Shown: positions 11,405 to 24,929 of the stretch, one piece after another
How positions within the stretch are numbered: the first letter of the stretch is position 1
How the letters are laid out: each line of letters starts with the position of its first letter
Assembly: GCF_001039355.2 (NCBI RefSeq)
Contig: NW_019775475.1
Span: 277,028-341,027, forward strand
Origin: Lingula anatina
Lineage: Eukaryota; Brachiopoda; Lingulata; Lingulida; Lingulidae
Length of the DNA stretch: 64,000 bases
Direction: 5' to 3'
Program-made: the position numbers and the translations under genes
Notes under the pieces: generated by a model
Seen by the model: only the letters and a program-made list of their open reading frames with translations
What the model was told of the DNA's origin: nothing
The model's database searches: none

Positions 11405-11690
11405 TCACCAGCTTGTCAAAACACAACGACATTCTTGCCTGGGGATTATGTTCTCTGACTTACTGCATGTGGGTAATTAATTTGCGACGACACTCTTGCA
11501 CCGCAACACTAAAATCATCCAACACGCCAATTTGGCCAATTTGATTTCTATCTCCCCCATCTGCCCTTGCTGAACCAATATCCCAATTTTCACACACCTA
11601 TCTGGCCCTAAGCCTTGCTTTTTGTAGCACACTTTCCCGATCCTTGAAACTCTTGAAACGGGCCACAACGGGCTTGGACCTTGCTTCCCA
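11370..11690 (-). pseudogene. C-terminal half of an L1-type ORF1 protein
   Basis: Reading the minus strand, SKPVVARFKSFKDRESVL and QKARLR (about 11684-11610) are followed, after a TAG and in the next part, by GVLDDFSVAVQECRRKLI and by ARMSLCFDKLVIDGKMFTYN (to about 11370). The pattern P-VVARFxxFKDRExVL, DFSxxVQxxRR, LxFDKLxIDGkxF matches the RRM end and C-terminal domain of L1-type ORF1. It sits between an SGNH-like segment upstream and the ORF2 start downstream, so this is the expected ORF1-to-ORF2 order of a non-LTR element. At least one stop (after RLRAR) and one near 11465 break the frame. Confidence 0.65.
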
Positions 11691-12253
11691 GAAGGGATTT
11701 GTACAGGTAAAAGTATCCCGATGCGGAGACGTGAAGACCATCCTCCTCAAAAAACGAAATGTTGGGCCTCTTCAGTCGCGTGTGACTCCAAAAGCGTACA
11801 CCCTCTTCATGCATTAAAGCGTCTCTGACAATTGTATTAGTTTTCTTGACGGCTTCCATAACCTTGTCATTCGTCCCGGGAGTTAGTCCCGGAAGGATTT
11901 CTCCAACGATGACATGACTTACACCGCATGCCTTGACTCTCTTGGCCAGGTGAAGGAGGACCTGAGCCAGGTCTTCAGGTGCCAGAGTTTTCCTCTTGGA
12001 GCTCTTTTGCCGTGGTGGCAGGAGATCATTCACTCCCAAGTGAATATAGACAATGTCAGCTTTAGTTCTTCGTATGATGTCGAAGTGTCAACCCTCTGAC
12101 ACCATACAAGGTAACTTTTGCCCAGCGAAGACAGAATTGAGGTTGCATATGTCGTCTAAATTCACCTGGGGCTTGCAAATGGTCATCCCCTAACTGCCTG
12201 ATGTGAGAGTCTCCTAAGATGAGAATGCTCGGTCCATCTTGCTTTCCAGACAT
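11608..12253 (-). pseudogene. SGNH/GDSL hydrolase-like segment of a retroelement ORF1, copy 1
   Basis: The minus strand starts at ATG 12253 and reads QDGPSILILGDSHIRQL, block I of SGNH hydrolases (GDS nucleophile Ser). After a frame change near 12060 comes IVYIHLGVNDL (block III, Asn) and then a helical region with SHVIVGEILPGLTP and the end EEDGLHVSASGYFYLYKSLL (block V, Asp and His). All catalytic blocks are therefore present, but spread over two frames, so the copy is dead. The last 25 codons of the frame run over the ORF1 C-terminal segment in another frame. Esterase-like SGNH domains are known in ORF1 of some CR1/L2-like retrotransposons, which fits the neighbours. A second copy lies immediately to the right. 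Confidence 0.65.
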
Positions 12254-12333
12254 GGTTAGAGTGATGGATAATTTACGGAAGACACTTGCTTTTTAAATAT
12301 TCAGCACACTTGGTTCCAAACACCATTGGCACC

Positions 12334-12880
12334 ATTGGGCCTCTTCAGTCGCGTGTGACTCCAAAAGCGTACACCCTCTTCATGCATTAAAGCGTCTCTA
12401 ACAATTGTATTAGTTTTCTTGACCTCTTCCATAACCTTGTCATTCCTCCCGGGAGATAGTCCCGGAAGGATTTCTCCAACAATGACATGACTCTCTTGGC
12501 CAGGTGAAGGAGGACCCGAGTCAGGTCTTCAGGTGCCAGAGTTTTCCTCTTGGAGCTCTTTCGCCGTGTTGGCAGGAGATCATTCACCCCCAAGTGAATA
12601 TAGACAATGTCAGCTTTAGTTCTTCATATGATGTCGAAGTGTCGACCCTCTGACACCATACAAGGTAACTTTTGCCGTGACAGAATTGAGGATGCATATG
12701 TCGTCTAAATACACCTGTGGCTCGCAAATGGTCGTCCCGCAACTGCCTGATGTGAGAGTCTCCTAAGATGAGAATGCTCGGTCCATCTTGCTTTCCAGAC
12801 ATGGTTAGAGTGATGGATAATCTACGGAGGACACTTGCCTTTTATATATTCAGCACACTTGGCTCCAAACGTCATTGGCT
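12334..12880 (-). pseudogene. SGNH hydrolase-like segment, tandem copy 2
   Basis: This is a direct copy of about 11762-12333, offset close to 549 bases near the ATG end (12241 matches 12790) and about 573 at the other end. It carries the same start ATG at 12802, GPSILILGDSHIRQL, and the GVNDLLP block, but lacks roughly two dozen bases around 12489 (loss of the CGVSHV part) and differs by scattered substitutions. It ends at the block V region, without the ORF1 C-terminal continuation seen in copy 1. Tandem duplication of this module, or insertion of two related elements, explains the arrangement. Confidence 0.65.
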
Positions 12881-15205
12881 CGTGACCGGGGAACCGAGGT
12901 TATGACTACTGTTCTTCCTGTGCCCCTCAAATATGTGGTGTCAAAAAAGTCCAAAAAGCTTGCTATTTCAATGTCTTTATCGCTTTCTAGTACCACAGTC
13001 CGTGTCCCTGTGTATTTATAAGTCTTTTTGTTTTATATCACTCTAAACCTTACAATAACAACTTCAAAAACATCAGAAAATAGACACAGACGAGACACAG
13101 ATATCCTACTCGACCTCTGACCTTGACCTTCAACGGACTAAACACCGACACATCCTGTGATTTTCTTTCCTCCACCATCTTCCCTTTTCAGGTAATCTTT
13201 TTGTGACTTGAAATATGTCATACATGCACCTAGAATTGAGAATGGGTTTTGGTTAGTAGGGAAAAGTAGTCGATATGTTCTCTTTAACCCGGCCATTGGC
13301 ATCCCACTCTGTGCTCTTCTATCTGGAAACAGTTCCTTTTGTCTATGCCCAACTTGTCCTGTTTTCCATTTTCCAGTCTTGATTGATCTTTTAACCATTC
13401 AATGTGTTTCTGTATGTGTCATATGAAATGAGATTTTTTGGCTTACCAAATGAAACGGTAAACATGCCTTTATAGAAGTCTCGTCCTCATGAGACTTATT
13501 ACGCTTGGGAGCGAAGTTGGCCAGCCCCCACTTGTTACTGTTGCGTTTTTCCTCAAGCATAGTTTAGTCCACCATTTTCAACGGCAACTTTTCTTTTACT
13601 TGTTGGTGCTGCCTCGTGTCTCTTGCGTTGGTTTTTGAAATAATCTCTAATTCTTTTTTTCCACAAAATCTATAAATAATAGGCAAAGTTGCTGGAATTC
13701 AAACCAGTATACGTGCAAGGAAACAAGACATTAAAGATATACTCAAGTCAAAAAAAGGGTGCCAAAACTTAGAAAATGAATTTTCCTCCAGTAAATTGCA
13801 ATTGTAGATATTGTAGTATTACGGCTTTCATTCTGGATTTTTGTATTAGATAACACTGTAATAGAAGTGTGTTTTATTTATACTGTAATAATACTACTTG
13901 GTGTCAAGGCATACAGTCTAGCACTTTCTGTCCAAGTATATTTTAAAACGTTTGACGGCAGTAGCGTCAACCCAAAGTTTGTGCAAGCACATCATGTTGC
14001 ATGACATGGCAATGTAACGTACAAAGCAATGTTTAATACTGTAATTTATCTTCTATTAGACGATTTTTACTACTTTTGTTTAACAAAATCTGATAACTTG
14101 TCTACTAAGGCGTCAGTTTTAATATTTTCAAGTGTTTTTAGCCTGTCATTCAATATTGTATTTTATAACATTTAGTGGTTTAAGTGTACTATTTTTTTTA
14201 TGAGAAATAAACGTGAATAAGAAAACTGAACGTTGTTTGAAGTCTGTGAATATACATAACTTAATGAAAACTTGGTTTAGTAATGCATACCCCGAGTTTC
14301 AGAGCATTGCAATTGCTCTCTCCCCAGGTTATTGATAACGGCAGTCGTGTGCTGAACATGGAAGGCCATCGGGTGTTCTGTGAAACCCCGGGTACCAGTC
14401 GTTGCACAGAAAAGTGGACATTTGAGTTTTGTCAGTGACGCACACATACCGGGTTTAGTTTCCACAACTATTTTATGTAACTTTTTAATTACATTTAACA
14501 TTTTTTGGTATTGGTAGGTACTATGATATAGAGAAGAAAATGGTAGAGAAAGCCAGAATTACGAAAAAAAATTGCAAAAAATTTATACGTAATTTGAAAT
14601 GACTGAAATTTCACTTTTCCTAAGAAGGCCCGCACCACTGTGCAAACTTTATGCCAACCGCGTTTCCATGGCATGGGTTAAGTTATATGGAAAATTGTAT
14701 GCACTGTGATTGTCACCCCCACCCCCCTTTTTTCTACGGCGAAACAGCGGGTCCCGTCCCAATTCTCTTGATAAAAAAAGATGCATTGAGAAAAATACGG
14801 GAAAATATAGGAGTATTTCAGTTAAGAATAAGTCTGCAGTAAACCATTAGAAGGGAAGTGCTATTGGCTGCATTTACGAAAAGTGTGGCAGTAGCGGATT
14901 CAGGGGGAGGGGGGGTCCTGACCCCCCCCCCCCCTTCGATTTCTGAAAAAATCACACCAATGGTCCTCTCTTGAAATTAGAATTTAGACTAGCTGAATCT
15001 TAGTTCTAAACCGTACCTAAGGCACTGTTCGCCCTCTAAAATACCATATTTTTAGGGGCCATTCAGCGGGCCCCGACCCCTACACCAAAAGGGGGAGGGA
15101 AGGGTCGGCTTCGCATCCGCGGACCCCCCCTCTTCAAATAATCCTGGACACGTCCCTGGTGCAGTATCTCATCTGAGTGAAGTACAACCGATTTACTGGG
15201 AAATT
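12881..15205. other. Intergenic; low-complexity G/C-run repeat at 14885-15160
   Basis: No gene is supported. A minus-strand frame at 13138-13398 looks protein-like (KTGKWKTGQVGHRQKELF and an aromatic-rich middle) and may be a further mobile-element remnant. The part 14885-15160 holds long G and C runs (about 14905-14934 and 15123-15131) and a GGATCCG/ATCCGCGG-type end, resembling the G-run-rich short repeats seen at 20.7 and 58.4 kb. Confidence 0.4.
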
Positions 15206-15210
15206 TAAGG

Positions 15211-15430
15211 GTGCATTCCCAGAGATTTAGATCGATCCAGAGATTAAGATTTAGATCGACCTAACTCCCTGGGGGTTCACGCTAAACTGCAGTCAGCCGA
15301 GCGCGCACCATAGTTAATTACCCCCTTACAGCTTTTAGTAGGCGGGACAGACGCTTAAGCCGGCTAAGCTGACAGTAATCTAGTGAGACTCCCCACAGGA
15401 ATAGATCGATCTAAAATCTATGGGAATGGG
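15211..15430. mobile_element. MITE-like repeat family B, copy 1
   Basis: The left end GCATTCCCAGAGATTTAGAT and the right end ATCTAAAATCTATGGGAATG are near-perfect inverted repeats. The interior shares the words GTTAATTACCCCCTT, AGTAGGCGGGAC, TTAAGCCGG and TCTAGTGAGACTCCCCAC with the copy at 47125-47323. No coding capacity. Confidence 0.75.
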
Positions 15431-16752
15431 GTCTAAGGCTGAGCGAATAAATTTCAGACCCAAATTCTGACGAAAGTTACCCTGTGAAATCAGTCCCCAG
15501 TCTATCATCTGTCATATCTGCCTTGTCTCCACCAGCGTGGGAATCGATCAGCCGGACGACTGATTACGAAGCCAAGATAGCAGCAGCGGGGCTATTTCAA
15601 TATATTTAGGAGTGTTCACGTAAAACGCGACAAAACCAGTCCACGTCCATTCTAAATGACGAGAATGCAGACGGACGGTACCAGTACAGCGGTGGTCCAT
15701 CTGTTTTGCTCAGCAGTACTAACAACAAATCTCTCATCATTCAAACAGACCACTGCTGCACTGGCGTATTTTAGATATATATGGAGTTGATGCAACTGGT
15801 AAATATTCGTATGTGAACACACCATATGTAAAATAAAACAGATATGTAGACGTGTGTTTGAACTGTTTTGGCAACGTCCAACAACACGCTCGTCTCGTCC
15901 GATAAGGGTGATATTCGTGACTGCATTAGACTACAAGGCCACCGCTTAAGGAAGTTCAATTTGAGGAAATGGACCCTGTCTTTAAAACAGATGGTCAGTG
16001 TTTTTTCAAAATAATGATTCATTTTGAGGAAATGGGGACCCGGTTTCTAAAACAGGTGATCGGTGTTATTTCATCATAATGATAACTCAACAAAGTATAT
16101 TGATTAATAAATGAGTAAATAATGAATGGAGACATATTATACGTCTCTTCTAAAAACATATAACGTACCAATTGTTTTTATACACTAAAATAAAGAGAAC
16201 TGCAGTCAAATCAGGCTGCTTTTTCCCTAACCACCCTTTCCATGCGAACAATGCATATCATCCGAGAAAACATGAAAAAGACTGACGGCAGCTTAACGCC
16301 GAACGAGACTTGAATAAAATAAGAGTGAGAATTAATACGCGCGAAATGGAGATGGGCCTTCAGACGATTAGGGAGAAATATATGCGCTGGGGTCATTACT
16401 TTTCAAACAGTTAAAACTGACGAATGTTGAACTCGTTCCGTTTTAAAAAAGGCATTATACAGAAGTTAAAAAAAGAACAACTAGAAATTATCAGTGGATG
16501 AATTGTTTAGCTTTATTTGGCGCTGCACTGCAGTAGCTTGTCTGACATCACTTCTGACCCCATTCTCCTACAAATCCCGCTAAAACTCGCATCATTTTGC
16601 GTCAATCGCGAGACTTTGGCGTATCTCGGTTGATGCCCATGCTCAATAAAAACCCTCTCCGCTACTGGGGACCTCCATTGTAAGCCCCAAGTCTGTTTGT
16701 CACGACGCTAAGGGCACACGTTACATCAGTGTTACCAATACAGATAGTCAGG
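15431..16752. promoter_or_regulatory. Upstream region of the D8C/VWD gene
   Basis: This precedes the start codon at 16753 and should contain the 5' UTR and promoter. I do not recognise a TATA box or other defined site with confidence. No coding frame is supported. Confidence 0.3.
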
Positions 16753-18330
16753 ATGGCGTTGAACCGGTACACCGCCTTGGTTGTGGCGATATGTAAGTGT
16801 TATTTTTATTAATAATTTGATTAGACAAGAAAGTTTTCCAACCTAACGCGCTGTTAACGGGAAGATCTATTGTTCAACATATCTGATGTAATAGTATAGG
16901 ATGCCACAAAACGATAAAAAACGATCTTAAAAATGCCTTGCATGCGCACAGTTGTAGGAATTCTCTACTTGGTGAAAGTATAGTCTCGATTTGGGGGACA
17001 AATTTTGTCTATAATGGTAACCTTTGCTAAGTGCCACTAAAATATCGCAGAGACTGGCGTATTACTGGTAGCTGAAAATCAATGGAAATTTTACAATTTT
17101 ACACAGTGCGAATTTCACGAACTTTCAATATTTAGTATAGAAAAAAAAAAAAAAAACAACTGCAGTGACAAAGTTAGTAACTACAGCCAATTAGGGACTA
17201 CTTCATTGAGAGAAGTAATAGCTATTGAGCACAATAGCAAATAGATGCTTTTATTAGTTTGGCTATAACATTGGCCGGCTCTTTTAGAGCAAAGCCGATG
17301 GCGTCTGGAGGCAGAAAGATTCGTACCTGGTGCATATATTTTTTCAGCCTGGGTAGATAATGGAAATTATAATAAAAAATTAAAAATAATAATAAAATAT
17401 TATAATAAAAAAACACATTAAATTGTAATGTTTAAGTGTTGTTTACTTTCACTTGGATCATTGTGAATATATTTGATATGCACCCAGTGGGCAAAATATT
17501 ATCAAATGAATTGTTCTCCATAGGGTGCTCAGTCGAAGTTTACGCAGACCCGTGCAAAAGTTACATGACTCTGCAAGACCCTGAACGGAGTACCAATTAC
17601 CATCCGGGGCCTTTGGACCCCTTACTCTGTGACCGGACATTGAAAACAGGATGGTACCGGATGATTGATGCAAACGGAACCCCACTGCGCATGCCTGAGA
17701 AGTGCCCGGATCATTTTAGTTGCGGCACCCATGTTCCAGTGTGGTTCAAAGGTCAGGTGTATTTTAAGAAAGTGATAATGCGATTTGAGCCAACATCTTA
17801 AAATAAAATCAACTGATTTTTGTTTCATTATTATGTTTTTGAACATATCGACAAAAATATCCTCGGGTTGTACGACATGCTGATAAGAAATATGATAGGG
17901 CATCGGTCTTGGACAGCAGAAAATAAGATAACATTATTTTCTTCTATTATTTTACTGTTAAGAGCTTCGACAGTGTCCAAATTTTGATGGATATTTTACG
18001 TAGTAATTTTAGGCGAATAAATTATAATTATTATCATAAACGATTATAAGAAGATAAGGAAATATAAATATGTAAAAAATTGTCTTTTTTTTCATCAATT
18101 CAGGGCGGCATCCGACCGTTGCCGATGGAGTAGTATCAGCCGAGGCGTGCGGTAATGTTCCAGTGCCAGACCAAAACCAGAAATGCTGTCTCTTCAAGAT
18201 ACCAATAGCTGTGAAGAACTGTGGCTCGTTCTACGTTTACAATCTAACATCAACTGCTTCTTGTTCTGTAGCGTACTGCACAGGTGATTGTTTTAATATT
18301 GTTTTTTACATGCTATGTTTATTTAGGATA

Positions 18331-18372
<42 letters not shown>

Positions 18373-20884
18373 GTACCAACTGGATCGAGGCAACTCTCGC
18401 TAAAGTGCATTTAGTGTACTCAGCTTAATTGCCCGAAACGCCTTCTTGAGTAGCTAGTTAATTATTAATTATCCCCTAGCAACTCGAGGAGGCGTGTCAG
18501 GCATTTAAGCCGATTAAAGTGATTGCACTTAGGCAGAATCTCCCGCTGAGTTGGATCGATCCAACTAGTACGAAGGGTTTATCTGAACGCTCCCATAGAC
18601 CACCACTGCCCTCTACCTAGGGCCACGAATTGACTTTTCACTAGATATTCAGTGATGTGTGTGTCCCTCGCGGCCCTGAAAGAGGGTAAACACCACTTAA
18701 TGAAGATATGCCACTTGATAATCGCTTCACCGGTCATTATCCTTAAAGTTTGCTGTATAGACAACCATGATACCCATGGTTTATCGGAGGATTAACTGAT
18801 ATCCGAGCACGGCGAACTTATCTTTCATGACGTTCAGTGGTTGTATGTAGTTCATGTTGTACAGTACACTCGACCAAAAAAGTTCGGAAACATCGTTATT
18901 TTGAATAATTTGAAAACAACCACATGAACAGAGGTAAAATATTTAACCAAATATTGATGGATAATGCACCAACCGTTCGTTACTTTTTAATATACTCTGA
19001 AGTTTTCCCACTACATTACACAGTTTTTTTTAATTATTGAAAAACAATTTCACGTTTCTAAACTTTGTGGTCGAGTGTATATAACCCGGTTTCCAGTTAT
19101 TTTAGAAAGAGAGAAAGACCATGTAAGGCTGCATTCAGAACAGGGGACTAACTAGTCAGCGGGTCAAATATGGCCGACCAACTTAAATACTTCCCCGTGG
19201 AGAATCTACTCAGTGTCTATTAGCAGATTAGACGGAAAGAATTTTAGTGGGTCGCCATATTTGATCCGCGGACTAGTTAGTCCACTGTTCGAAATGCAGC
19301 CTAAGAAGGATGTCTCTTTATAATGAACTCAACACAATTCCGAATCTGTAGTGAATCCTGTTGAATATTTTAACCTTTCCCTTTTAGATGACAGTCAAGG
19401 TTGTCCAGTGGGTATGTACTCGCCTACAGGAAAGCCACCTTGTCAACGTACGTATATTGCTCTGTATTTGAACACATCATTAATGCCCTGTCGCTTTATT
19501 TATGCCCTGCTCTAGTTTTTACGCCCTGACCCCCAATTTTGCCCTGCTTAATTAATCGTTTAAGAACTATGAAATTTACTATGAAATTTTTACTTTAAAA
19601 TTTAGTTTAAGCCAGTATTGAATCTTTTTACACAGTTTATGGACATCTAAGAATGATGTGTAATTGTATACACATGAATATATATATCGAGAATATGTCT
19701 TCGTTTTTTTATTTATAAAATCAATTGTTCCACTATTATCCGTTTCTTATTTCGACAGCTGCCTATCCCTCTCTTAAAACTGCTCCCACGCTCAGCGGCC
19801 CGGAGATCGTGAAGAATGCCCAGGGAGTGGAGGAATTCCGCTTTGGATGCAACATACCTTACACAACCACTGACAAAAATGTAGGATTCGAGATTGAGTG
19901 GTGCGTATTACGTGCGCGTGTCACGTGAACATAGAATAGACTATTTGACGTCACAAGAGAATGTGACTTTTGAAGTTAGACTCAGTGCTGGCATTATTTT
20001 GTCTTTTGCCCTATGCTTAGTTTGTGCCTTAAAGTTATATAAACAAATGTCATTGCTTCATATGGTTTCGTTAACTATATCTGGTTTAAATATATAACTA
20101 TATATATATATATAACTATACTGGTTTAAAATTTAACAAAAACGCCGTTGGGTCTAAATAAATCCTCAGGTTATTTGACCACAAGCCGTCTCCCGTGTCC
20201 CCTATGTCCAGACCCCAGCAGGTGACCGGCACCACTCGTGTCCACTACATGAAGGACATCGATATGATACCCGGCAAAGATCATTTGAACAAGGACGTAA
20301 GTGTCCACGATGTCGCGACTTTTTTTGAAAACACCTCATAGTGAAAAGTTATGAATTATATTGGATTACATTGAATTAAATGGATTATATTGGTGAGTTG
20401 GTTATCACTGTAGTAATAAAACACCCTCACAACACATGTCGAAACAAATGAGTAAAATAAACAAAAAAAAAAAACTACTTACGTCCTACAAACACACGCA
20501 TAAAATAAAATAAACAAAGAAATATAGGCCTACATTTGTAAATACGTTAGACTGTCCATATGTTGCATTACAGGTGAGCTGTCGAGTGAAGACGTACTTC
20601 CTGAATGCTCCAAACCGTAAGAGTCCTGCCATAGAGAGCAACCACTACTTTGCTGGCATAAAGGTAAGGTATGGGTGTGGTATCCCAAATACAAACAAAC
20701 ACACTCACACACACCAGGCCCGTAGCCAGCAATTTCAAAAGGGGGGGTTCTTTTTTCTGAAAAAGTGGACCTTTTTCCATAAAAACTTCATGTACCTAGA
20801 TCAAATTTTACCCAGAGTGGACCTTTCCCCAGCTGCAAAAGGGGTTGTTCTTTCGAACCCCCAGAACCCCCCCTGGCTACGGGC

Positions 20885-20934
<50 letters not shown>

Positions 20935-23900
20935 AGAAAGGGGGGAACGTGTGTGTGACTATTGGGTGTGTCTCTGTTCGACTCCATTATATAACAGTTG
21001 CTGTCTTTTGAAATGGAGCAACTGTCGGCAAATACAAGTAATCCTTTTGCAGTTATATTTTTGCACCATATATTCATTTTCTGTTGTTTTCTGTGGCACA
21101 CTGAAGACTGAGGAAAGTAAGCAAATGCGATCTTACTATGGTAAAGAATTAAGTACCCTAAAACGTAGTTTCCGGGTAAAACAGATGTGTCTCGTGGGGA
21201 AGGAAAAGAAGGACAATCGATACCTTTATTTCCCCCAGATCTTTTTTTCTCCATCACAGGCGGCGTAGATATTTTTCAGTTTTACCATTATGAGCCTGTA
21301 GTCATAAATACATGTAAAGCATCCTTACAATTCGGGCTCCTCGGTTGCATGTAGGGCTCAAAAAGTGGTTTACCACACGTCGCAATGGAATTTCTTGATT
21401 TTGATTTGCAGAACATAATCACGAGTGAAATACATTGTTGTCTGACTACATTACTTATTCTTTTTCAGACGGATCCATCCAAAGTTCAGGTGAACGAAGG
21501 GAGAAAAGAAGTAGAAGTAAAACTGATTTCAACGATTCCCATTCTTTGTAAAGTCCCCAATGCCCACCCCGACAAGTGCCTCGCTGACTTCAATCTGGAT
21601 TTAGGGAAAGGTACTGATTTTGTCGCACCTTTGAAACAATGGGCAACCCTTGGCTGACTCGATCTGCAAGCTCCATACAAACCTCGGATGTGATAGATGT
21701 AGTAATATCCATCAAATCGATACATTTCTGCGCCGGAACTGCCTTTTCACTCAACCAGGGCCTATACACAGAGAAACATGTTCATGAAACATGATCCTAA
21801 ACTGCGACTAGTCTTCCCAATGGGCATGGGACTGAAAGAAGTTCCTTGCCCACATTCAAAGCGTTATTGATGCCATCGCATCACGTCCGAGGTTATTGTC
21901 GAGTGCGGAGACATCCGAGTAGTTCCTTGTGCCTTTGAAATACACACATTAAGATGCACAAACAAACACACATACACAGACGTCCTTTGTTCAGTGAATT
22001 AAGGCTCTAACCACCCATAATGATTGATTCAACCATCTTAAAGCAAAGTAACGATCAAGCGACCTGAATCAAAGCCAGCTTACATTTGTATATTTATTGA
22101 ACAACAGGCAAATATAAAACAGTGTGCGATGTGTTAATTTCCTGTATATAAAATATAATATATATACCGATACCAAATGTTAATGGTCACCCAAAACCCA
22201 TTTATATAGTTTATTTTACTTTGGAATAATATATTTCATCAGTCTCATACATATACATAGCAGATCCGATCTCTTGCTGAATACTTCTAGCCTTTTTACA
22301 AAGGCCCCCTCCTCATATTCAGCTAACCTAGTTGTCGCTGAGAAATGCGCTCTTTTGTATTTCAAATAGAATGTATACCGATACCAAATGCTAATAACTG
22401 TCTATAACCCAAAACATAACGGTCCCCTCCGAACGAAGTGGTCGCTGAGAAATGCGCTTTTTTGTATTTTAAATATAATGTATACCGGTATCAAATGCTA
22501 AAAACCATCCACAACGATCCTCTTTTCATAATTCAGATAACGAAGTAGTCGCCGAGGAATGCTCTCTACAGATGAAACGATCCCACTGGGATCCCAAAAC
22601 CAAGCAGGCCGCGGTGTCCACCAAGCTACTGGCAGTCAGGGACTTCGTCACCGACGGCACCAAGCAGGTGTCTGCCGTATTCAAGAAAATCTCCCCCATC
22701 CATACCCCCCTGTTTCACCAGTACCAGCCACCCAGTATCCAGGTGAGGGGCGTGGCTTCTGTTTCTTTTCTTGACGTCACCAATCAAACTGAACGGGAAA
22801 TTACGTAAGTGATGTCACATTTAAAAAAGTAGGACAGGGAAGCGCCCAAAACCGTGCAACAAACATCACTAGACAGCTAGTTATATGAACCATAGGGACC
22901 CTCGCATTGCCTTAGAACTTTGAATCCAATTCTACGCTGTCAGGTCTTCTGTTTCAGGTCGACAGTTACAGTTGTTTTTCCTTGTAAACTGAGAATATAT
23001 CCCACGTAACAAAACCTAGTTTGTTGACTTGTCGAGGTATGAACTGAAGTTTTTGCCTCTCTCTTACCGCTCAGATCACAAGCATCAACACGGACACTGA
23101 CAGCTGCAAGTGCACTGGAGACCCTCACTGCACTGCCTTCGATAGAAAAAAGTAAGCTCGCTGAAAATAAGATTTTGCATAAAAGTAACGTTCGTGAAAT
23201 GTTTTACCTGACATATGTTAATTAAATTATTCAAAATGCTAAGTATGCATTTAATTAGACAATGCGAAGTTTATGATTCTGACTGTACAATTACAGATAC
23301 TGAACATGCTATTATTAAATTACCGGTGTGACAGAAAGGTAGTCCATGGAATAGAAGTCCGGGGTCTCATATGATCAGTTCAGGTTACGGTAAGTCGGAG
23401 TATTGAGGTTGAACGAATGTCACCTGTACACAGTAATGAAGAGCGGACTACGGTTCCTGGCGGACTATCTTTCCTGTCACACAGCGTTCTTGCTTTGGAC
23501 TTCCCTTTGATGCACTGGTCCTCATATATGGCACCTTTCCATTTTAGATACTTCCATTTTTACGAGGCTGGCGAGTATGTTATGGCCAAAAGTAATGTGA
23601 GGCCCTTTGAGGTATGCTTTTTTTATTTATTCAATTCTTACTGATAATGGCAATATCTTTTATTATTATTATTTTATTATTTTCTACGTTGCTTTTAACC
23701 ATAATGTCTTTCAATATCTTTATATGCCGTGCTGCTACTTGAGTTCATCGAGAAATATGAGTTACAATAATATAATATAATAGTAATGGTGCAGTGAATT
23801 AGTTACTTGAGTGCCGTATTGCATGAAGCACCGCATACCACTACGTACGGAAAATTTAAATAAAATGCGTGCACATTGTCAGTTATTTACGGTAATTCCG

Positions 23901-24890
23901 CCAGGGTGTTCTGGTAGTATCTTTGAACTGGGTTTAAATCAAGTCGATGTGTGGTGTTTTGGGTAATTTGTTCTTTTGCCTCTCCCTCGTTCCCCGATTC
24001 TCTCTCTTCTTATTCGCACTTTGTCTCTCTTTTCAAATTATTAATACACATCAGTTTAAGCAGTCTTCAGCTATTGTGTAAGAGGCAAATGTCCTTCCTG
24101 CTGCACTAATTTTTATTCAGACTGATTACTTTAAGACTAGTTGTATCAATATCCTTATATCAGTGACAGCGATATTCCTGTTATTAAGGTTCACGTACGA
24201 ACGTGGTACTGTAACGGCCGTGCAAGCTGTATCTGCGGCTTGTCAGCAAGGGAGGGCAATGACGTCATAGTGGTTGACGCCTGCCACAGTGACGTTAATC
24301 ACATGCGAGTGAAGACTTACGTCAAGTCCCCGTACCAGCTGGCTAATGGGACCCAGATAAAGCGTGACGTCGCCGGAAAAGTAATCGAGGTGCTAACTTA
24401 GCTATTTAATATTTTAATCGATGTCCTTTTTTGTCAACCGTGGTGTATTACTTTTGCACAAGGGCAGGTGTTTAAAGAGATAAAAACTTCCGCATATCTA
24501 ATAAGCAGTGAATCAATGAAAAAGTACCAGTAAATAAATGAGAGAATATAATTATTAAATAAAAATCACCTTTTATTATATATTAGTGTTGCAAAAGTTG
24601 ACAATGGATTTATTCGCCAAACCAGATATTCTTTCCGTCGGGGACCGCTATCAAGGTGGATGTGCAATCCAAATATCTGGACGCCACAATGACGGTACCC
24701 AGCGACGACTATGCTCACACCAGCGGTTTATGCGGCATTTTTAACAAATACTCCGGCGACGATTTCACCTCTCCTAACGGACTGACGTACTCACAGTACA
24801 TCTCGGTGCCAAGACAGTTCACAGAAAGCTGGAGGTTCGATCATCTCCATTAAGAATATTTTAATCGACTAAAGCAGTAAGACAACAGCA

Positions 24891-24929
<39 letters not shown>

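Noticed and set aside
20574..21257. Frames of 145 and 126 codons on the two strands
   Set aside because: They read through the CA microsatellite and the TIR repeat in an intron; the His-Thr and Cys-Val runs are repeat translations.
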